Made by a program: the position numbers and the translations under genes. From Rhynchopus sp. YZ270_cl-10 (lineage: Eukaryota; Euglenozoa; Diplonemea; Diplonemida; Diplonemidae): DNA of 64,000 bases. The first letter of the stretch is position 1. Every line of letters begins with the position of its first letter. Positions 56,391-64,000 of the stretch are shown here, in pieces. The notes beneath the pieces were generated by a model that saw nothing but the letters and a program-made list of their open reading frames with translations, had not been told where the DNA came from and searched no databases. The stretch lies in the NCBI GenBank assembly GCA_964035575.1, contig OZ037899.1, positions 868,001 to 932,000 on the forward strand, read 5' to 3'.

Positions 56391-56703
56391 CCTCTCCCCT
56401 TTTCGAGCCTCTGATGGGGCGTATGATGTGATCGAAACTTTTTTTTAAAAATGGGTTCTCTTTATTTTCCCTTTTTCCCTCCCACCAGCCCCATCTCCCC
56501 TTCTGCAATCACACACAAACCTAGTACGCCCAACGCCTACTTGAAAACCCCAACTCTTTGGTTTTATCTCCCCGCGACGGATTTTTTTTTCAAAAACCGC
56601 CCAGCATCCTCCCCCTCCCTCTCTCTCCCTCTCTCTCTCTCCATACAACGCTACCTCTAGGGAAAAGAAACGGGGACGGTCCCCCCAGGGAAACATATTG
56701 AAG

Positions 56704-58443
56704 ATGGCAGTGCTGGGCGTGCTCCGCAGCTTCCTCACACCCGGCACTCTGGCGACGGTGCTTGCGATGGTGTACCTATACATGACGATGACAACGATGC
56801 ACAAGCTGCTGTACCCTCTGAGCTATATCGACAGCGGGCGTGCGCTGAACCCGGTGCACCCGCAGTGGAGTGACGACACCGAGGTGACGCAGTGGGTAGT
56901 GCTATCACGCAAACCCAACGATTGTGCAAAGGGCGCAAAGCGGAAGCGTATGGTTCTGCTCGAACAAACCGCTATTCCTCTCAAGGACAACACCGTCGAC
57001 ACCACAGTAAACATCACTGTCGACGCACTCCACGAAAACGGCTTCCGCCCCGAAGACTTCTCCAACGAACTGTACATTACCTTTTGCATTGCCGAGGCAG
57101 GCTACGTCGAGGGGTCCTCCAAAAACATTTTGGTAACAAGCGTTCCGATATTAACGACAAAGGGGGTTCCGAAGTTTAGGACGACACGGTATCTGTTGCA
57201 GGATTTCGGTTTGGGTTGGGTCAGCGGGGTGAGCCCTTATTTGGTAGAATTCGAAGAATTTGCGCAGAACAGTTTATGGGGTGGCAATTCATACGGTGCA
57301 CAGTCTCATTATTCTGCGGAGGAGAATTTACGCCAAATCAAAACGGATATTGTGGCGAAGTACGTCTCCGATCCTACTCTGGTCATTCCCCATCCGCAAC
57401 GGCATTATATACCAGCACTGCATCCTTTTCTTCAACAAAGTGGGAGTGGAAAGTACCTTCCACCTACCTTCAGCCATGCGCAAAACGTTAACAACGAAGG
57501 CTCCATCATGTTGGTGGAGGATATTAAGAGGATGCAAAGTGGAGGGCAAATAGGGTTTCGTTTGCAGGTGAACAATGCGGATCTGAGTAGATGGATTTTT
57601 GTGAAGCAGTTGGAGAATACGAAGGTAACTGCAGAGAAGATGGGGATGGGTGGTGATATCATGGATGAAACGATAGAGGGGTTTGCGGGGTCGTCCATCC
57701 CGGTGCTCGCTGCGATGGTGGTAGCGATAGTGTTCCACACCCTGCTTGACTTCTTTGCCTTCAAATCTGACGTCAACTTCTGGAAGCAGAACACCTCCCT
57801 CAGGGGCCTCTCCGTGCGCGCGCTCTTCATTGACCTCGTCTTTCAGTTCATCACCTTGCTCTATCTCCACAACGAAAGCGCGACGCCTCTCATCCTCATC
57901 CCCTGTGTCGTCTCTCTGGCCATCCAAATCTGGAAAATCAGAAAAGCGACGGACTTCAAATTCTCCACGACCTACCCCTTTTACACAACAGAACGCCTCG
58001 ACAACGAAACCCAAAAGGGCGATAAGGACAAAGTCATTTTGGCAACGATGGAGACTGATAAGCTGGTGATGAAGTACATTTCGGGGTTGGTCATCCCAAT
58101 CGTATTAGCGTGGTCTGTGTACTCATTGGTGTGGGAGAAGCATCCGTCGTGGTGGGGGTGGGTTGTGAACTCGCTTGCGTCGTTTGTGTATAGTGCAGGG
58201 TTTCTTCTCATGACCCCGCAGGTTGTGATCAACTACAAGTTAAAGAGCGTCGCCGCCATGCCATGGAACGTTCTCACCTACCGCTTCATAAACACCTTCT
58301 TCGACGACCTCTTCGCCATGGTCATCACGCTTCCCTCTATGCATAAGTTCAGCGTCTTCCGTGACGACATTGTCTTCATAGTCTGTCTCTACCAAATGTT
58401 CAAATACAGAGTAGACACATCCCGCAAAGAACATGATGAGTAA
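56704..58443 (+). CDS. CLPTM1: CLPTM1-family multipass ER membrane protein
   Basis: The 579-aa product matches the CLPTM1/CLPTM1L family. One TM lies near the N-terminus (about 14-33), then a large lumenal domain (about 35-325), then a C-terminal membrane domain with hydrophobic stretches near 329, 371, 394, 457 and 482. Family signatures are clear: LLDFFAFKSDVNFWKQ, LRGLSVRALFIDLVFQ, LLMTPQVVINYKLKSVA, PWNVLTYRFINTFFDDLFA and RDDIVFIVCLYQMFKYRVD. CLPTM1L has been reported as a scramblase flipping glucosaminyl-PI during GPI-anchor synthesis, and CLPTM1 as a receptor-trafficking factor. This copy could serve either role; PIG-A in the same window fits the first. ATG 56704 is the first in frame after the acceptor-rich tract. 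Confidence 0.92.
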   Translation: MAVLGVLRSFLTPGTLATVLAMVYLYMTMTTMHKLLYPLSYIDSGRALNPVHPQWSDDTEVTQWVVLSRKPNDCAKGAKRKRMVLLEQTAIPLKDNTVDTTVNITVDALHENGFRPEDFSNELYITFCIAEAGYVEGSSKNILVTSVPILTTKGVPKFRTTRYLLQDFGLGWVSGVSPYLVEFEEFAQNSLWGGNSYGAQSHYSAEENLRQIKTDIVAKYVSDPTLVIPHPQRHYIPALHPFLQQSGSGKYLPPTFSHAQNVNNEGSIMLVEDIKRMQSGGQIGFRLQVNNADLSRWIFVKQLENTKVTAEKMGMGGDIMDETIEGFAGSSIPVLAAMVVAIVFHTLLDFFAFKSDVNFWKQNTSLRGLSVRALFIDLVFQFITLLYLHNESATPLILIPCVVSLAIQIWKIRKATDFKFSTTYPFYTTERLDNETQKGDKDKVILATMETDKLVMKYISGLVIPIVLAWSVYSLVWEKHPSWWGWVVNSLASFVYSAGFLLMTPQVVINYKLKSVAAMPWNVLTYRFINTFFDDLFAMVITLPSMHKFSVFRDDIVFIVCLYQMFKYRVDTSRKEHDE

Positions 58444-58590
58444 GTGGAAGGTGTTTTTAAAATGGAAGATAAGAAGAGAGAGAAAAAAAAAGGCTATTTT
58501 GTTAAATGAAGCAGACCTTGCGGAGAGGTGTGCCTTTGCTCGCTTGGTGTTCTCCCAGCTCCCCCACCCCTCCTATGCACACGGCACAAC

Positions 58591-58592
58591 AG
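58591..58592 (+). promoter_or_regulatory. Probable trans-splice acceptor of the CUB-WD40 gene
   Basis: An AG follows a C/T-rich run (58550-58585) and lies 12 bases before ATG 58605. It excludes the upstream in-frame ATG at 58506 and puts a good signal peptide at the N-terminus. Confidence 0.6.
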
Positions 58593-58604
58593 GTCTTTCT
58601 AAAA

Positions 58605-61304
58605 ATGATGAAAACTATGTTGCGTGCGAGCCTCGCAGTGCTGCTGTGTGCGACTGCTGTCACTTCTTCTACGCCCTCCACACCTGCTCTACCCACAGCT
58701 GCACCAGCCACACGCACACCAGGCGTGTCTCGTGTGTGTGGTGAGCACACGAACCTGAACGATGCTTCTGGGACTGTGAAGTTTGTGGACAGTGCTCCTC
58801 AGCACGCTAGGTGCTGGCATATTGAATGCGACAGCGAAGTTGTGGTCACGTTCCCGTATCTGAAACTGTTCTCCTCGGCCACGATAGCACTGTACAGTGC
58901 GGCGAATGGCAAAGACTTCACCTTCGAGGGGGGCTTCTTCTCATTCAGTGATTGGGAAGGCGTGGAAACTGTGCTGAACGGTGCGGGCTTTGTGGTGTTC
59001 AATGGGGGTTTCAATCCAGGCACGTCGGAAGTCGAGTTTAGCTACGTGTGTGACGGAAATCTGAGCTCACCCGCTGTACCCACAGCTGTGCCAGTAACCA
59101 CTGTACCAATAGCAGCGCCAGTCACAGATGTGCCTGCCACACGCACACCAGGCGTGTCTCGGGTGTGTGGTGAGCACACGAACCTGGACGATGCTGCTGG
59201 GACTGTGAAGTTTGTGGACAGTGCTCCCCAGCATGCGAGGTGCTGGCATATTGAATGCGACAGCGAAGTTGTGGTCACGTTCCCGTATCTCAAACTGTTC
59301 TCCTCGGCCACGATAGCAATGTACAGTGCGGCGAATGGCAAAGACTTCACCTTCGAGGGGGGCTTCTTCTCATTCAGCGACTGGGAAGGCGTGGAGACTG
59401 TGCTGAACGGTGCGGGCTTTGTGGTGTTCAATGGGGGTTACAATCCAGGCACGTCGGAAGTCGAGTTTAGCTACGTGTGTGATGGAAATGTGAGCTCAAG
59501 CCCAGTACCCGATGTACCCACAGCACCATCCACAGATGTGCCGGCCACACGCACACCAGGCGTGTCTCGCGTGTGTGATGAGCACACGAACCTGAACGAC
59601 TCTGTTGGGACTGTGAAGTTTGTGGACAGTGCTCCCCAGCATGCGAGGTGCTGGCATATTGAATGCGACAACGACGCTGTTGTGGTCACGTTCCCGTATC
59701 TGAAACTGTTCTCCTCGGCCACGATAGCACTGTACAGTGCGGCAAATGGCACAGACTTCACCCTCGAGAGAGTCATCTACTCATTCAGCGACTGGGCAGG
59801 CGTGGAGATTGTGCTGCCCGGTGCGGGCTTTGTGGTGTTCAATGGAGGTTACAATGCGGGCACCTCAGAAGTCGAGTTTAACTACGTGTGTGACGGAGAT
59901 CTGAGCTCGAGCCCAGCACCCGCTGTACCCACAGCTGCACCAGCCACACGCACACCAGGCGTGTCTCGTGTGTGTGGTGAGCACACGAACCTGGACGACG
60001 CTGCTGGGACTGTGAAGTTTGTGGACAGTGCTCCCCAGCACGCGAGGTGCTGGCATATTGAGTGCGACAGCGAAGTTGTGGTCACGTTCCCGTATCTCAA
60101 ACTGTACTCCTCGGCCACGATGGCACTGTACAGTGCGGCAAATGGCACAGACTTCACCTTGGAGAGGGTCATCTACTCATTCAGCGACTGGGCAGGTGTG
60201 GAGACTGTGCTGAACGGTGCGGGCTTTGTGGTGTTCAATGGAGGTTACTATCCAGGCACGTCAGAAGTCGAGTTTACTTACAGGTGTGTGGCTGATGCGA
60301 CGCCGGTCCCTACCCCGCAGCCACCACAGTGCACGGCCGACACAATGCCGAAGCGTTGTGGGCAGAGGACGTCGCGTGCATGTGCATTTGTGGTGAGCCA
60401 CCCTGCGCTCCTGCTGTCGGTGGCGTTCTCGGCTGACGGGCGTCGTGTGGTAACAGGAGCAGCGGACGGTGTTGTACGTGTGCTTGATGCAGGGACAGGT
60501 ATGCAGGTGGGGCATCTGGGCTGTGCAGACGGGTTCAAGGTGCACGGCATTGCGTTCTCGCCAGACAACAGCCTGGTGGCGCTTGCTGGGGAGGGTGGGC
60601 GTGTGGTTGTATGCAACGCTGCGACGGGTGTGCTGGAGGCAACCCTGATGGACATGTCTGCGTCGGGGAGCACACCTGTGCACCGTGTGGAGTTCACGAG
60701 GGACGGGCGCTATGTGGTGAGCGGGGGTGGGAGCGACGCACGCACACGTGTGTTCGACATGCTTGCGTCGGACAGGATGAAGGCGTCGTCTGTGCTCAAC
60801 CACCATGCGCGCAACGTGGCCTTCTCTGTGGACGGCGCACACCTTGCGACTGTGTGGGGCACGGAGGTGGGCGAGACGACGACTGTGTGGAGGCTGAACG
60901 GGACGGGGACGTCTGCTGTTGAGCTGCCCTCTGTGGGTGCACGTGTGACGGCGCTGTCCTTCTCGTCCTCTGCTGGTGGGAACGCGCTCCTGCGTGGGAT
61001 GAGCGACGGGACGATTCTTGTGTCGCAGCTGCCCGGGAGCTCGATTGGTGACGGCAGTGCTGTGGACGGTGTGTCTCTGAGCATGCTGTCGGGGGTTGTG
61101 CACGACAGCAAGTTCTCGCGCGACGGACAGAAGATTGCTGCTGTGGGCGAGGGTGACGTGACGGTGTGGTCGCACGACGGGTCTGTGCTGCACGAGCTGT
61201 TGGGACACTCGCAGGCTGTCCTGCCGCGCCTGGACTTCTCCCCCGATGGCACACGCCTGGCAACTGTGAGCCGTGACGGCACCCTTGTGGTGTGGAAGCT
61301 GTGA
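58605..61304 (+). CDS. Secreted protein with four CUB-like modules and a WD40 propeller
   Basis: The product is about 899 aa. A signal peptide (MMKTMLRASLAVLLCATAVT) opens it. Four modules of about 115 aa begin TPGVSRVC(G/D)EHTNL at 58716, 59145, 59553 and 59952. Each shows CUB-like order: an early Cys, GTVKFVDSAPQHARCWHIEC, a hydrophobic VVVTFPYLKL strand, ALYSAANG and GAGFVVFNGG, then a final Cys. The modules are joined by Pro/Thr/Ala-rich linkers of varied length. From 60391 come about seven WD40 repeats (SVAFSADGRRVVTGAADG, IAFSPDNSLVALAGEGG, DFSPDGTRLATVSRDG), ending VVWKL. There is no TM or GPI signal. CUB modules bind protein or glycan; an extracellular WD40 propeller is unusual. The role is unknown; ligand binding or adhesion is possible. 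Confidence 0.88.
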   Translation: MMKTMLRASLAVLLCATAVTSSTPSTPALPTAAPATRTPGVSRVCGEHTNLNDASGTVKFVDSAPQHARCWHIECDSEVVVTFPYLKLFSSATIALYSAANGKDFTFEGGFFSFSDWEGVETVLNGAGFVVFNGGFNPGTSEVEFSYVCDGNLSSPAVPTAVPVTTVPIAAPVTDVPATRTPGVSRVCGEHTNLDDAAGTVKFVDSAPQHARCWHIECDSEVVVTFPYLKLFSSATIAMYSAANGKDFTFEGGFFSFSDWEGVETVLNGAGFVVFNGGYNPGTSEVEFSYVCDGNVSSSPVPDVPTAPSTDVPATRTPGVSRVCDEHTNLNDSVGTVKFVDSAPQHARCWHIECDNDAVVVTFPYLKLFSSATIALYSAANGTDFTLERVIYSFSDWAGVEIVLPGAGFVVFNGGYNAGTSEVEFNYVCDGDLSSSPAPAVPTAAPATRTPGVSRVCGEHTNLDDAAGTVKFVDSAPQHARCWHIECDSEVVVTFPYLKLYSSATMALYSAANGTDFTLERVIYSFSDWAGVETVLNGAGFVVFNGGYYPGTSEVEFTYRCVADATPVPTPQPPQCTADTMPKRCGQRTSRACAFVVSHPALLLSVAFSADGRRVVTGAADGVVRVLDAGTGMQVGHLGCADGFKVHGIAFSPDNSLVALAGEGGRVVVCNAATGVLEATLMDMSASGSTPVHRVEFTRDGRYVVSGGGSDARTRVFDMLASDRMKASSVLNHHARNVAFSVDGAHLATVWGTEVGETTTVWRLNGTGTSAVELPSVGARVTALSFSSSAGGNALLRGMSDGTILVSQLPGSSIGDGSAVDGVSLSMLSGVVHDSKFSRDGQKIAAVGEGDVTVWSHDGSVLHELLGHSQAVLPRLDFSPDGTRLATVSRDGTLVVWKL

Positions 61305-61492
61305 GCAGGAATGTAAAAAGAAAATCACTTTATTAAATGTCAAAAGAACTGCCAGCAATAAAAGCCCACGAGGATGATCGTATCCTGTAAATACCGCACA
61401 CTGGTTATTGTTTTAACACTATGTGTGCACCAGCCATTTTGAACAGCCTCATTCATGTATATTTCTGACCCCCTTCTTTTTGTTTTCTTTTG

Positions 61493-61730
61493 TTGGTGAC
61501 TTAGTACGAGAGGCTTGGGCTTGGGGGCAGAGGACCCCAACCGGACCCTACATCACAGGACCCATGGTGCTGTGTCTGCAATGATCCCTGTTTATGATTG
61601 ACGATAAAGCGGGTGTAGGGCTGATAAGATGGTAACATCGAAATGGATATAGGGCCGCATGGTTGGGGCGCACCCGGTGCACCGGTCATGTACAAGTTCA
61701 CTGCCAAGAGAGGGCTTTGTATTTCGAGAC
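61493..61730 (+). repeat. Truncated R1 and R3 repeats
   Basis: TTGGTGACTTAGTACGAGAG plus GCTTGGGC is an R1 without its tail. About 115 bases later, CGAAATGGATATAGGGCCGC, GGTTGGGGCGCACCC and AAGAGAGGGCTTTGTATTTC form a diverged R3. Confidence 0.6.
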
Positions 61731-62214
61731 TTTGTGTGTGTGTGTGTGCACGGGAGGCACATCCAGCTTACAAGTTTTCTGTGTTTCGTTTTGTTTTGTT
61801 TTGTTTTCTGCTTAAAAGGTGAATGATAGTGCTAAGCGCTCGGCACAGACTCTCCGAACATAGTTTTAGTTTCCTTTTTTTTTTATTATTCTTTCTGTCC
61901 CCCTTTTCTTCACCTTGTGCTCGTTCCTTTTCGAGCCCCCTCTGACCTCCTCTCGTAGTTATTGTTGTCTCTCCTCCAGAGACCACCAGTAACATAGTCC
62001 CCTCCCATCAGCATATTTCGAAGTAGGGTCAAAAACACCAGCCCTCTCTGCGGCGATTGGTTGTGGTATGTCCCCCGTCCGTCAAGGGGATCTCTATCGA
62101 CGCTGCTTCAAATATGTGGGAGGTGCTCTCTCTCTCTACCGTCTTACGTTTTTATCAGCTTTTTTCCGGGACATTTCATTTCCGACCGTTAATATACGAC
62201 TGATATTTATTTTT

Positions 62215-62310
62215 ATACAAAGCGTAGCTTAAAAGGAGAAATAGCTCCTCAGATACGGTCGCCAATCACCCCTCCCACAGGGTAATTGAGCAATCAACGA
62301 AAATTACTAT
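62215..62310 (+). repeat. R4 repeat, copy 4
   Basis: AAGCGTAGCTTAAAAGGAGA, GCTCCTCAGATACGG, CAATCACCCCTCCCAC and GGTAATTGAGCAATCAACG are present. The T-rich tail is shortened. Confidence 0.8.
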
Positions 62311-62962
62311 TTTTTTTTTTTTTTATTACGTTCACGGAGTGCAAGGGTTGTGCATCGAAGTGCATCCCGTGTGTCCTCCTATTTGAAATTTGATGTATTT
62401 TTATCTTTCCCCCAAAACCCCATGCGTCAGAAAAAAATATCCCGTGAAGGAACCACAGTGGTCCGGAGGCTCTTTTTAGAGTTGCGGCCACCACAGTGGT
62501 GCGATCGACTCAAATGAAGTGGGTTTTGACCAAAAAAATAGTGGGGGGTGTGGTAAAATTTTTTCTGCAGTGCCTCCTCCCTCTCCCGTCTATCAAGAAC
62601 TGCTTTTGCGTTGCAGATGTTGAAACGGAGTTCCATTGTGTGCGAAGGCGAATCTTCATTGCAGGGACGTGCGCGAATATTTCTTCACCAAAGTCTCAGG
62701 GCTTGACTGTACGAACCAGGATACGTTGATCATGTCTGCATCAACAACCATTTCCTTCTCCAATCCCCCATCAAATTCAGTGTTCGTAAACAGCACTCAG
62801 CACCTTTTCACCTTTCACCGGACTATGTCAAAAAACATTCGATTTTTTTTTTTTTTTCACACTGTCCCCCCTCACTCAATATCCCTCATATACACTCCCA
62901 GAAGCCACCTTTTGAGGAAGGTTAAAGAAACCTTCCCAATTTGCTACACGAGAGTCACAACC

Positions 62963-62964
62963 AG
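62963..62964 (+). promoter_or_regulatory. Probable trans-splice acceptor of the beta-adaptin gene
   Basis: An AG in CAACCAG lies nine bases before the ATG. Weaker AG sites lie just upstream. Confidence 0.4.
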
Positions 62965-62973
62965 ACCTCCACA

Positions 62974-64000
62974 ATGTCCAAGGTGCAGAGCTCGCAGGTG
63001 CAGAAGGCACGCACCGAGGCTGCCGAGCTGAAGGACGACCTGCAGTCGCAGTCTCGCGAGCTGCAACGCGCAGCACTGCGCAAAATCATCGCGAACATGA
63101 CTGTCGGGCGCGACGTCTCCAACCTATTCGCAGACGTTTCACGCCTTATCGCCTCTTTGCATATCGATGTGAAAAAGCTTGTCTACCTTTACGTTCTCTC
63201 TACCGCACGCATGCAGCAGGACAAAGCAACACTCCTTGCAGGCAACTTTGTCAAGGACGTAAAGCACGACTCCCCTCTCATCCGCGGGCTTGCCGTCCGT
63301 ACGATGTCCGCTGTTCTGACCACCGACCATATTGCATCTGCGATACGCGACTCTCTGCAGGATAAGGACCCCTACGTGCGGCGGTGCGCAGCGACTGCGG
63401 TGTGCAAGATGTTCGCGTCGAACCGGCAGAGGACAGAGGATGGGGGCTTCCTGCACCACCTGCAGGAGCTGCTCTGCGACTCAAACCCGACTGTCATTGC
63501 CGCTGCGGTGTGCTCCTTGAATGAGATCCGTGAGTCCTCAGACATAGAAGAAGACGTGCTCGACCTCAATAACCGATCTGGCGGCATGGCAGTTAACGAC
63601 CTTCTCTCCGCCCTCGGCGACTCCAACGGATGCAACGAATGGGGTCAAGCCTACATCCTCGAAGGTCTCGCCTCTTACGAACCCGACACCCAAGAAAAGG
63701 GAGAGCTCATCTGTTCACGTGTCCTCTCCAAGCTGCAGCATGGCAACGCCGCAGTCGTCCTCTCCACCATCCGCATCATAGTGAAATACCTCGAAAAATG
63801 GTGCAAAAACAGCGACGACGAAAACACCAAGACATACCTCTCCAAGATCGGCCCCCCCTTGGTCTCCTTGGTGTCAGGGAGGGCGGAGAATGAGATCCGT
63901 TATGTCGCACTGCGCAACATCTCCGCCATTCTCAACAGATACCCTACGCTGCTTACCGCGCAGACCCGCATCTTCTTTGTGAAGTACAACGACCCGATTT
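62974..64000 (+). CDS. Beta-adaptin (AP-1/AP-2 beta subunit), 3' end outside window
   Basis: The frame runs open from ATG 62974 past the window end (342 codons visible of an expected 800-950). It matches the N-terminal trunk of beta-adaptin from AP-1/AP-2 clathrin adaptors. Family blocks in order are VSNLFADVSRLIASLHIDVK, KKLVYLYVLSTARMQQD, DSPLIRGLAVRTMS, DKDPYVRRCAATAVCKM, DSNPTVIAAAVCSLNEI, NEWGQAYILEGLASYEP and YVALRNISAILNRYP, then FFVKYNDPI at the edge. These are alpha-solenoid helices that hold the AP core together in Golgi/endosome or plasma-membrane coats. AP-1 and AP-2 beta cannot be told apart from this part. There are no introns in the visible portion. The hinge and ear are missing only because the window ends. 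Confidence 0.93.
   Translation, partial: MSKVQSSQVQKARTEAAELKDDLQSQSRELQRAALRKIIANMTVGRDVSNLFADVSRLIASLHIDVKKLVYLYVLSTARMQQDKATLLAGNFVKDVKHDSPLIRGLAVRTMSAVLTTDHIASAIRDSLQDKDPYVRRCAATAVCKMFASNRQRTEDGGFLHHLQELLCDSNPTVIAAAVCSLNEIRESSDIEEDVLDLNNRSGGMAVNDLLSALGDSNGCNEWGQAYILEGLASYEPDTQEKGELICSRVLSKLQHGNAAVVLSTIRIIVKYLEKWCKNSDDENTKTYLSKIGPPLVSLVSGRAENEIRYVALRNISAILNRYPTLLTAQTRIFFVKYNDPI

Larger units (their letters stand above)
55482..56703. other. 1.2-kb spacer densely filled with R1, R2 and R3
   Basis: Contents in order: a degenerate R1 (55666-55715), R2 (55872-55925), R3 (55991-56112), a partial R2 (56207-56247), a degenerate R2 (56307-56345) and R1 (56360-56390). A long C/T tract follows, with two AG sites, CCTCTAG and CCCCCCAG, before the CLPTM1 start. 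No gene is supported. Confidence 0.6.
61305..62973. other. 1.7-kb spacer with R1, R3 and R4 repeats
   Basis: Contents are a truncated R1 (61493-61520), R3 (61636-61730) followed by a GT microsatellite, a TTTTG repeat (61785-61810), R4 (62215-62310), then AT-rich and C/T-rich DNA up to the adaptin start. No gene is supported. Confidence 0.55.

Noticed and set aside
60261-61358. Antisense 365-codon frame over the WD40 region
   Set aside because: It is a His/Arg-rich complement of the repeated WD40 codons; the + strand frame has clear domains.

Overview
This is nuclear DNA from a flagellated protist, most likely a euglenozoan and probably a diplonemid. Every protein gene I can support lies on the + strand, about 21 in a row over 64 kb. 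Genes are separated by pyrimidine-rich, repeat-rich spacers, and many start codons sit a few bases after a polypyrimidine tract plus AG. That is the layout of polycistronic transcription with spliced-leader trans-splicing. At least six cis-introns are also present, all with GTATGY donors. Kinetoplastids have almost none of these, so a diplonemid fits better. No spliced-leader gene, rRNA or tRNA was seen, so the assignment is an inference.

Layout: 2.3-5.1 kb, C2-like/ankyrin protein; 6.06 kb, RNA polymerase II subunit RPB9; 7.8 kb, basic IQ-like protein; 9.7 kb, TRM13 tRNA methyltransferase; 12.2 kb, scramblase-like protein; 16.9 kb, small twin-CX9C protein; 17.6 kb, coiled-coil, possibly axonemal protein; 19.8 kb, one-TM protein; 21.5 kb, deoxyhypusine synthase homologue without its catalytic C-terminus; 23.5-31.1 kb, a five-exon gene for a ~1,793-aa possibly mitochondrial protein; 32.9 kb, membrane receptor with a bacterial-type solute-binding domain and a degenerate cyclase domain; 37.3 kb, acidic cytoskeletal-like protein; 41.6 kb, PIG-A; 43.2 kb, IFT25; 44.9 kb, second twin-CX9C protein (two exons); 46.3 kb, 1,814-aa secreted protein; 53.7 kb, possibly mitochondrial protein (two exons); 56.7 kb, CLPTM1-family membrane protein; 58.6 kb, secreted protein with four CUB-like modules and a WD40 propeller; 63.0 kb to the end, beta-adaptin, cut by the window edge.

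The spacers are crowded with short repeats. Three stem-loop families (called R1, R2 and R3 here) have about 25 copies. Others are R4 (four copies), R5 (about six), R7 (two), and R6, a ~0.57 kb duplicated block of one long and one short unit. There are also many palindromic or terminal-inverted-repeat elements, including three different ones end to end at 43.9-44.3 kb. The 1.95-kb third intron of the large gene is packed with such elements plus an antisense, decayed pogo/CENP-B-type (DDE) transposase.

Functional links: IFT25 indicates a flagellum. PIG-A and CLPTM1 both point to GPI-anchor synthesis. The receptor and the two large secreted proteins suggest a rich surface and secreted protein set. 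RPB9, TRM13 and the hypusine-pathway protein are housekeeping genes.
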